Assembly (NCBI GenBank): GCA_003118195.1
Contig: BEXV01003574.1
Span: 1-17,152 of the forward strand
Direction of reading: 5' to 3'
Source: Hemicentrotus pulcherrimus
Taxonomy: Eukaryota > Echinodermata > Echinoidea > Camarodonta > Strongylocentrotidae
Length of the DNA stretch: 17,152 bases
A program made the position numbers and the translations under genes. This document shows, in pieces, positions 1 through 8,600 of this stretch; position 1 is the stretch's first letter; the number at the start of each line of letters is the position of its first letter. The notes below the pieces were generated by a model. The model did no database searches, was not told the origin of the DNA, and saw nothing but the letters and a program-made list of their open reading frames with translations.

Positions 1-370
1 TACAAACATTGTAAGAATAATTTTTTGAAACATATAAACCAACACCTCCTCCAAGTTTTTCCTTCCTACTATTAAAAATAAAATCATGTTCATGTAGGGC
101 AAATGGTCGGTTAGGATCTGTGGTTAACCAAGTCTCGGTAAGCCCAATTATAGAGGGAAAACATTGGGACGAATTATCTAAGAGGAATTGAAAATCATCA
201 AAATGTTTATTAATACTTCTAATATTCAAATGGAATAAAGAAAATGTATCTTTATTAATATTATTATTACACATAAAGTCTTTGAATTGATGGTTAGTAA
301 TGTACTCAGTTAGAGAATTGGCGATAGTCTCATCATATCGATCATCACGAGAATTAAACGCTAGGTTTAA
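1..370 (-). mobile_element. CR1/L2-like LINE fragment, endonuclease N-terminus (partial, runs off left edge)
   Basis: On the minus strand an open frame of about 123 codons runs from just after an in-frame TGA (371-373) to the window edge. It encodes the start of an apurinic-type (EN) endonuclease of a non-LTR retrotransposon. Visible landmarks, in order, are FHLNIRSINKHFDDF (the N-R-S-x-N block near the enzyme's start), IIGLTETWL (the T-E-T-W block holding the metal-binding glutamate) and GGGVGLYVSKN. In the family this enzyme nicks target DNA so that reverse transcription can prime. The rest of the endonuclease and the reverse transcriptase would lie left of base 1. No stop interrupts the visible part, so the copy may be fairly young, but the TGA upstream and the lack of a clear ORF1 leave open a 5'-truncated copy. 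Clade assignment to CR1/L2 rests on motif wording and is tentative. Confidence 0.8.
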
Positions 371-680
371 TCAAGGAGTCAGGATTATTATGTTAAGTTA
401 GCTTTTTTTATAATATTCTCTGTCATTCGACCTTCTTCAAAAAAGACCAAAGATCAACTCTTATAATTACAAACATATATCTTGAAAAAGATCCCTTGTC
501 CTTATACTAAAATCCAAATAATGAAAAAGACATGAGTCATGGCTCATGCTGATGTATTTCAGAAGTGTTAATGAAGTGATAACAAAAGTGCATTTGTTGC
601 ACAATTTTTTACACTGGTACAAGTTTATCTTTGTTTACATGTGTATTTTCTGTATATGTCAGCTTATTTGTGTGTTATCT
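371..680. other. Non-coding spacer
   Basis: This is AT-rich sequence with no supported gene. A small imperfect palindrome (catgagtcatggctcatg, about 531-548) is the only structure I noticed, and I give it no function. Confidence 0.5.
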
Positions 681-1212
681 TAAAGATACTACAGTATGTC
701 CCTTTTGCAGCCAACCTGAAATTCTGTAGAACTTTGCAGGAATTATGGATATGTCATGTACAGTGTGTATGTCTTATTTGTAAGATTTTAAGGTTAGCAG
801 TGTCCTAATATTCAAATTATGCAAGGAAACCAGTTTACTTGCTAGACTTCACTGTCAGACACTATTGATTGAGTGACTGACATTTTTCTTCTTTGGTAAT
901 AACATACATGTACATAAAATGTCTACATCAATGACCCACTTCTTGTAATGGCCAAAATTAAAGTGATTGAATCGTTCTGCAGCATAAAACGTACAACCAT
1001 GCGGTACAATGGTCTGAAAATCAAGACTATTACTTATTGGCTCTATAGCTCCCAAGTCGATTTAAAAAGTAATAGTTGTTTTTTTCCCACTTTCATTTTC
1101 AAGCCCCCGCCCCCCCCCCTTTTTAAGAGGAGTTCTAAATTAGTATTATCTTTCTAATGCCATTGGAATTTAACCTTTTAATTTATTTGGGCCTGCAAAT
1201 GGGACATTGTAC
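681..1212 (+). repeat. Dispersed repeat, copy A
   Basis: This segment matches 15333-15866 in the same orientation over about 530 bp. I judge identity by eye at roughly 80 percent, with small indels. Shared landmarks include gcagccaac near the start, cctaatattcaaattatgca, gctagacttcactgtc, aataacccacttcttgtaatggcc (copy A has one base changed), ctaaattagtattatcttt and ggcctgcaaat near the end. Both copies begin close to a ttaaagat word. I see no open frame that is kept in both copies and no convincing terminal inverted repeat, so it is an unclassified interspersed repeat. Short open frames inside it (855-1055 minus, 948-1157 plus) are not kept in copy B. Confidence 0.8.
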
Positions 1213-1721
1213 ATTTAAAGCTCTATGTCCAGTAAATGATAAAATCAAGAACTAATGTGAGAAAAAAGTTACACTAAATACAACATTAACTTGCAAGATA
1301 TGAAACCACGCGTAACTGTGATAAGCAGGTTTCCTGTGTATTAGTAAAGGGAAATTGCAAGCTTGTTGCATGCAGCGCACAATTTTTCAACACTGCACAG
1401 CAAACAATTGACCAAATTTTATGAACTTGATATCAAATCATGCACTAGATTCAATGCTTAAATGTCATGAAAGCGAGGAGTGAGGAAGAAAAAAATCTGT
1501 GAAGATATCGCCCAAAAAAGTTTTGGGGGAGGGGTTGATTCTGTACCTCCTACGAGCGCTTAAACTTTAGGCCTGTACATGTAGGTATTAAAATGAGTGT
1601 TTCCCGGCTCGCAGTCTAAAGACTTTGAATACCCACTGTTTTGGTTCCGTGTGCTTAGTGCGAACCCTTGTCGTTGTTAGTGGACAGTCGTTGAGATTGT
1701 TAACTTTTACATTTCATAAAG
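1213..1721. other. Non-coding sequence left of the minisatellite
   Basis: No exon of the acyltransferase gene can be recognised here. I looked for an NHX4D-type codon run and found none. A degenerate fragment of the neighbouring array (ttgtcgttgttag, about 1668-1680) is visible near the right end. Confidence 0.5.
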
Positions 1722-2544
1722 GAAAAGTTTAAAACTAGGAAAGTCCCGTGTGAACATACATGTAGCTAGAATCACCTTTTCTTTTCCTTGTCGTTGATAG
1801 GGTGGCAATTGTCTGATGAAGGAAGAGATCAAGTAGAAAACTAGAAAGTAATGTGTGAACATACGGTAGCTAGAATCACCTTTGCTTTTCCTTGTCGTTG
1901 ATAGGGTGCCAAGTGTCTGATGAAGAAAGAGATCAGGTAGAAAACTAGGAAAGTCCCGTGTGAACATAGCTAGAATCACCTTTACTTTTCTTTGTCGTTG
2001 ATAGGGTGCCAAGTGTCTGATGAAGAAAGAGATCAAGTAGAAAACTAGAAAGTAATGTGTGAACATACGGTAGCTAGAATCACCTTTGCTTTTCCTTGTC
2101 GTTGATAGGGTGCCAAGTGTCTGATGAAGAAAGAGATGAGGTAGAAAACTAGGAAAGTCCCGTGTGAACATAGCTAGAATCACCTTTACTTTTCTTTGTC
2201 GTTGATAGGGTGCCAAGTGTCTGATGAAGAAAGAGATCAAGTAGAAAACTAGGAAGTCCTGTGTGAACATGGCTAGAATCACCTTTTCTTTTCCTTGTCG
2301 TTGATAGGGTGCCAATTGTCTGATGAAGGAAGAGATCAAGTAGAAAACTAGAAAGTAATGTGTGAACATACGGTAGCTAGAATCACCTTTGCTTTTCCTT
2401 GTCGTTGATAGGGTGCCAAGTGTCTGATGAAGAAAGAGATGAGGTAGAAAACTAGGAAAGTCCCGTGTGAACATAGCTAGAATCACCTTTACTTTTCTTT
2501 GTCGTTGATAGGGTGCCAAGTGTCTGATGAAGAAAGAGATCAAG
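1722..2544 (+). repeat. Minisatellite of 99-104 bp units made of splice acceptor plus exon start
   Basis: Eight copies of a gatag|GGTGCC junction lie at 1801, 1905, 2005, 2109, 2209, 2308, 2412 and 2512, spaced 104, 100, 104, 100, 99, 104 and 100 bp. A partial unit leads the array from about 1722. Each unit holds a pyrimidine-rich tract (such as ccttttcttttccttgtcg), an AG acceptor, then 33 bases reading GAKCLMKKEIK or a close variant. In the first seven copies this is followed by TAG. The eighth copy continues into the true exon as YMPFFGW. Mostly alternating long and short units suggest a 204-bp higher-order repeat. The 278-aa open frame on the minus strand over this array (1707-2543) is a by-product of the repeat, not a gene. 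Confidence 0.93.
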
Positions 2545-2673
2545 TATATGCCTTTCTTTGGTTGGTCCTTCTGGTTGACGGAGCAACTGTTTGTCGATCG
2601 GGATTATGCTAAAGACAAGAACAGTCTCATGAAGCAGCTCAAGAACATCACCACATATGACTTTCCTACTGTG
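2512..2673 (+). CDS. AGPAT3/4: AGPAT exon 1 of the visible part (54 codons)
   Basis: It codes GAKCLMKKEIKYMPFFGW through to ITTYDFPTV, in phase 0 at both ends. The KKEI/LKYxPxxGW pattern is the stretch after the histidine motif in AGPAT3/4, and FVDR lies at residues 27-30. I place the start at 2512 after a pyrimidine tract and gatag at 2507-2511. A later AG at 2543-2544 would also be in frame but would drop the conserved KKEIK. The donor is GTG|gtaagta. The first 33 bases are the part repeated in the upstream minisatellite. Confidence 0.9.
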
Positions 2674-5600
2674 GTAAGTATGGGGGGGGGGTACATGTAG
2701 ATAGGATTTGAGAGCAATGTACTAGTATGCAAGACTTCTCTTGCATATACCAGGCCTGATAATAACCCAATTTAAATTGGTTTCCCAATTTATTTATTTT
2801 TCCCCTTTTTTTTCTTCTTCTCAGTTTTACCCCTTTTTTCCTGATATTTCCCTTATTTTTCCCTATTTTTCCCCAATTTTTTCTACTCTTTGATGATGCC
2901 ATTTTTTCCCAAATTTTTTTTGTTGTTTTACTTAAGGGGGGGGGTTTCAGGAGAAAAAAAATTGCCATTTGGTCTACAATCAAATGGTCTACACCTAGCT
3001 GGCCTACCATTTACTTGGTCTAATAATCATTTCATCTACTTATTTATTGGTCTAATGACCATTTAGTCATTTACCTGGTCTAATAATCATTTCATCTACA
3101 TGTACATACCTATTGGTCTAATGACCATTTAGTCTGATAGTCATTTGATCAAATTTCCATTTGGTCTCTTATCCAACAGGTCTACGACTACCCTAATGAC
3201 TATTAGCCTAAATGGTTATTAGACCAAGGGAAAGTAGAAAAAGTGATTATTGGACTAGGTGGATAGTACATTGTATACAGGCTCCGTATCTACCAAATAT
3301 ATATATGGAAATAAACCAACTGGTTTTAGGTTAAACTGCAATTCACTCATTGCACTAGTTTGAACTGAATTAAGACATTTTATCTCCTCTAAGCTATTAT
3401 TAATTTCTTTATTTATCTAAATCTAAATGTTGACATGACATCTAGTCGTAATAGGGACATGCTATTTCATATCAGCGCTCAATACCTACTAGAAGATGCT
3501 TTCATATCATATGCTTTGAATGTATTTCATATCAGCACTAACTGCCAATTGATAAAAGCATGTGAGAAAGAAGCCAATCAATTATTTGAAGGCCCCAAGG
3601 TACATTCCAAATGCTTGATATATTAACTTGAGGTAGACTTAAACAAAAATGCATTTTTCCAAAGGATCGATTGGAGTTCCCTCTCTAAAACTGTTCTAGA
3701 CAAAAGACAGGATGAAATTCCTGTATATCAACTTGAGAATGTGTTATTGGAACAATGATGGCAGAACATTAAGCAAAAAGGTTGACTGATAATAAAGTTA
3801 TAAGGTATAATCACACAATATAATAATGATAACCATTTGATTTTAATACCGGTAGTGGTAATGAAAATTCATCTTGTTTTTTTTTGTTTCGTTTTTTTTT
3901 GTACGATGTAGACCTTGATATTTTGTGAAGGCACTCGATACACGAAAGAGAAGTATGAGAAGAGCCAAGCATTTGCCAGAGAGAAGGGCCTACCGGGTCT
4001 CAAGCATCACTTGGTACCCAGGACAAAAGGCTTTAACCTGTGTATAGAGGCATACAAGGGCAAAGGTAAACCATTCAAGCAAAATCCAACCTTAAGGGAC
4101 AACTGTTAACCAATTCAAAACTTGTCATAAGACACATTTATTCAAAATTGCTTTTGATGATTAAAGATAAAGTTGAGTTCCGGTCATGCGATTGCATTGT
4201 GAAAGAAACGGTGTAAAGTTAATCATGTAGCATGTAAGTGTTAGTGTGTAATGCAAGGTTCTGGAGTCAGCAAAATCATAATAAATTTGGCCCAATTCTT
4301 GGTAAAGTAACAAGCACTGTACACAGAAAGATGTATATCGGACTACACAAATGGTGTTGGGGCTACTAACCTTGATTTCCTTATCTTTCTATGCTCATTA
4401 TTCAGCCAGTATACATTTTCTACCAAAAATGTTTGGCAACTGCCATTTATTGGTAATCTTGAACATTCAGTGTAAGTTTTGTTTGATTCTGTGAGAATTC
4501 ATTTTCTTTTTTTTGCCAGAACTTATGTTTATCTCTAACTTACTCTGTTCACATTGATGTGTATTTCATATGTATTGTAATTTGTAGGTATATCTGCATT
4601 TTCTTTTTGTTTTGTTTAAGATGTANGCGATTGCATTGTGAAAGAAACGGTGTAAAGTTAATCATGTAGCATGTAAGTGTTAGTGTGTAATGCAAGGTTC
4701 TGGAGTCAGCAAAATCATAATGAATTTGGCCCAATTCTTGGTAAAGTAACAAGCACTGTACACAGAAAGATGTATATCGGACTACACAAATGGTGTTGGG
4801 GCTACTAACCTTGATTTCCTTATCTTTCTATGCTCATTATTCAGCCAGTATACATTTTCTACCAAAAATGTTTGGCAACTGCCATTTATTGGTAATCTTG
4901 AACATTCAGTGTAAGTTTTGTTTGATTCTGTGAGAATTCATTTTCTTTTTTTTGCCAGAACTTATGTTTATCTCTAACTTACTCTGTTCACATTGATGTG
5001 TATTTCATATGTATTGTAATTTGTAGGTATATCTGCATTTTCTTTTTGTTTTGTTTAAGATGTAATTGTTTTTAATTGTATTTTGTTTGTTATAGCGCTT
5101 TAATAGAGACTTCAGTGGTAAGCACTTTATAAGAAACGTTTTTATTATTTTATTATTCAACTACTACTAAAAGAAAGCAAAACATTCAGACTGGTATTCA
5201 GTTAAATAATTATTATCAGAAAAAAAAGTAATTTTAAATTGAACTCCATAGTGAGCTTCATACTTGGCCAATACCGGTATGAAGTTCTATCTCTTGGCTA
5301 GGAATTTTATCTAGCAGACGGAAAGCCAAATTATTTGAGAGCCTTGGAGATGGTTCTGTAACGATGAAGACCAAAACAATTTTGTGAGCGTCACTCCTAC
5401 CATACACTCCCATACATTTGTGTATAATTTTTTGTGCAGTGCGATTTTTTATTACATCCCTCATATCGCATAGGGAAATTGAGCTACAGTTGAGTAGCTC
5501 GACTCAACCAATTTGACTTTCCAACATGACGTCATCGGGCCTAAGATTTTGTCTGATCTGTCGTCTTGGCTTAGACAAATTGCTTACCATGTTAACAATA

Positions 5601-8600
5601 TGGATAAGGCAACCTTCTTTAATAACCTTGACAAATTCTAAGACATTTTTTTTCTTAGACTTAGGAAAAATGTCTTAGAGATCTATTGCAAGTTGAAACG
5701 GGCCCAGACTTTTTTGTTTTATTGTGATTCTCATATTTTTTCAAATTTAAACACCTCATTACTGTTTTTCTTGTTTTTTGTTGCAGTACCTTTTATATAT
5801 GATGCTACAATAGCTTACCAATACAATGCTCAGCCCTCGATCTATGATCTTATCTGTGGGAAACAGTTTGACTTCCATTTATATGTAAGGTAAGACTAAT
5901 CATGATTTCTATGTTTCATAACGTGTGTTATAATACAACACACTCCCAGATCCGAATCAAATGATTAGTCGAATGCAGTCATTCGGGCTACCCAACCATT
6001 TATAAGTACAGGATGACAGCATTGCGCGTAGAGCTAAGTGCGCTTATGTAGATTGTAGGCTATTGCGCACGTAGCACTGTGCATGAATGAGTGCAGTGGT
6101 ATTAAAGCATGCTTGTACTCTCTGTGAAAACTAAAGCTTCAGATATGCAGTACTCTTTTTCAACCTGTACAAATATGATAAAATACAACATGTATTTGAC
6201 AGCATTATAAGATTAATTGTATCTTCTGATTTTTTCCTTTTTACTCCCAATTTCAGAGAACTGCGATTGGATGATGTACCAACTGATTCAGAAGACGCTA
6301 CAGCACAATACTGTCATGATCTGTACAAACAAAAGGTAAATGTTACTGGGTACTTTGGGACATCTTTTGGGGATGGGATGAATTTTTTGGAAGATGGAGG
6401 TATGTAATTAATGTTTTTTGAAATATATATACACAGTCAAACCTGTCTATAACGACCACCTGTCCATAACAACCATTTAAATCTCCCCCCCCCCATAAGA
6501 TTTCATGTAGTTAAGGACCTGCCCACAATGACCACCTGTCTAATGCGACCAGCGGCCACTCCCTTTGCTTCCGCTGGCCACCCAAAAACACCCACACAAC
6601 GACCGCCCAGGGCTAGCTGTATAGCAAACATCGGCAGCCGATGTAATGTAAACTTTGTAATCATTAACTCGCTTGTTCGCCGTGTACATGCACCACTAGC
6701 CTAGCCAGCCTGCAAGAGGAATAGTGAGTGGGTGCAGCCTGTCTATCAATCAAATTTTCAGCCTTGCTCATATCATTTCTTTTAAATAATTTTTGATATG
6801 CGTTTTTTTAATGCCTTAAACACCTACCGGTAAATATAAACTTGCGTTTATTACATTTATTGATCGGCTCTCCACCTCGTTATCGCCCGACTGAGCCCTT
6901 ATAAAGCCACAGAGAATTGTTGCGAGTACTGTCAATCAATTATTCAAAATCAAAATGGCCACCAACGCATACCTGTCTACAACGACCACTATTTGTGGTT
7001 TCCCTTTGGTGGTCGCTATGGACAGGTTTGACTGTATTTATGCAATCTATCCTCATAACATTTCTTCCATCAATTACTTGTTATATTCAGAAATGATTGG
7101 ACTTCATTCTTTGCTTGTATAAATTCATCATTAAACTTCTCATGTTATGCTTTTCACTAATATTGAAAGTGTCATTGGAATGTTTAAAGGCCCACTGCAC
7201 TACTTGTAGCTACTTGCGCCCTCTATATAAAAAACAGTGCCTAATCGGTGACCATTGGTCCCCCATGATCCTCTTTTTCTTATGTTAACTGCGAGCTGAG
7301 TTGATGAGATAACCTACTGTCCAGTGACCTTGCAGGGCGCTCTAATCCCTCCTGTAAACTACGGCAGATAAGCTTTAAGCTATATCTCTTTAGAGAAGTA
7401 ATACTTTTAACTTACAGAACAAATTATTTTCCTATGATTGGTCCCATTTCAGATTTGATACTCTTTGTCATAATATCCTTGTCATCTTGTGAAAGGGATG
7501 CCGGTTTCCAGGAACCAATTCAGTCCCTGGCTCCTCTCTGAGACTTGCCACGTTTCACATTGTACATGATGTATGGGGTTCCAACAGTTCAATTTCTCAT
7601 TTCATTTAAAGATAAACTTGAGTTCTGGTAAAAAAAGAAAATGAATTCTCACAGAATCTAACAAAACTTACACTGAATGTTCAAGATTACAAATAAATGT
7701 CATGTGCCAAACAATTTTGGAAGAAAATGTATACTGGCTGAGTAATGAGCATAGAAAGATAAGGAAATCAGGGTAGTACCAACCCCGACACCATGTGTGT
7801 TGTCCCATATACATCTTTCTGTGTAAGTGATTGTTACTTTACCAAGTCTCTGCCAAATTTATGATGATATTGATGACTCCAGAACCTTGCATTACACACC
7901 ATTACTACTTACATGCTATATGATCAACTTTTCTGATCCATTCCACACCTTTTCTTTCACAATGCAATCGCATTACCAGAACTCAAGTTCATCTTTAATT
8001 GAGTAAAAGGACTGCATAGCTTCAAAACCATTCCTATTTTGGAGGAATGATTCCTATGTTTGGCCTTCAAGATATTGTTTGAACCCTAGATTCCTCTCTT
8101 TCTTTAAGTGTTCTGTGTGAGAAGTATATCAAATAAACTGTATTCCTAATTTTGCCTTTAGAGATTCCTATGTTTTCCTGTTTAAAGGTTGGCAGGTATG
8201 CAAAGCAACTGGTATATTTGTTTTGACTTGCAGGATGAAGCCTACGACTACTTTCTGCAGAACGACACATTTGAGGGTTACGATGCGTCTAGACCAGGAC
8301 ACGTCCCTCCTCGCACTCTCCTCCCGCTGGTTGTGATGTCATTCTGGATGGTGGTAGTCGGGATACCGCTCATCTATTACGCCCTCTCCATCCTCCTCTC
8401 TGGTTCCACACTCATGATCATCATCGTCTGTGGGGGCTCATTTGCAGGTACGTAACATCTAACTTTGAAATGTATTGCATTCAAGCGGCGACGGCGAAGG
8501 TGGCGACGTCAAAGTAATTTTGATAGTTTAAGTTCTTGTTCAATGAAACTTAGCCTAAAGGGTTATCAAGTTTCCCCAATAATGTGAGGAGAATTTTCAG

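Larger units (their letters stand above)
2674..3911 (+). other. Intron 1 of the visible gene
   Basis: The intron runs from gtaagta to gatgtag. It holds a run of nine G just after the donor, a long pyrimidine tract, and the degenerate GGTCTAAT repeat listed separately. From about 3263 to 3880 it is AT-rich with no gene I can support. The open frame at 3435-3626 is unsupported: it has no family features and contains the word atttcatatcagc twice, about 59 bp apart. Confidence 0.75.
4066..5786 (+). other. Intron 2
   Basis: It runs from gtaaac to ttgcag. It contains a MITE-like element, a likely assembly duplication at the N, and a small tatagcgctt repeat fragment, all listed separately. From 5140 to 5786 I see no gene. 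There is a CRE-like palindrome atgacgtcat at 5526-5535, a 7-bp-stem inverted repeat at 5481-5500 and a 13-bp perfect inverted repeat at 5638-5678. None of these has assigned function. Confidence 0.75.
6336..8233 (+). other. Intron 4
   Basis: It runs from gtaaat to ttgcag and is the longest intron. It carries the pogo/Tigger-like element at 6434-7034 and the MITE-like element at 7606-7998. The 7035-7605 stretch holds no gene I can support. It has the words gcgccctct (about 7207) and agggcgctc (about 7335) in opposite sense, possibly another decayed element. Confidence 0.75.

Noticed and set aside
1707..2543. 278-aa open frame on the minus strand with a repeated FFIRHLAPYQRQRK-type unit
   Set aside because: It is the complement of the minisatellite, whose dimer length of 204 bp is a multiple of 3. 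The repeat unit itself is explained by the + strand exon and acceptor.
2666..3010. 114-aa lysine/arginine-rich open frame on the minus strand
   Set aside because: It arises from the purine-rich complement of a pyrimidine tract inside intron 1.
3435..3626. 63-aa open frame on the + strand within intron 1
   Set aside because: It contains a doubled word (atttcatatcagc), shows no recognised domain, and lies between two exons that already join in frame.
5526..5535. CRE-like palindrome atgacgtcat as an intronic enhancer
   Set aside because: A single 10-base site without neighbouring motifs is not enough to claim a regulatory element.
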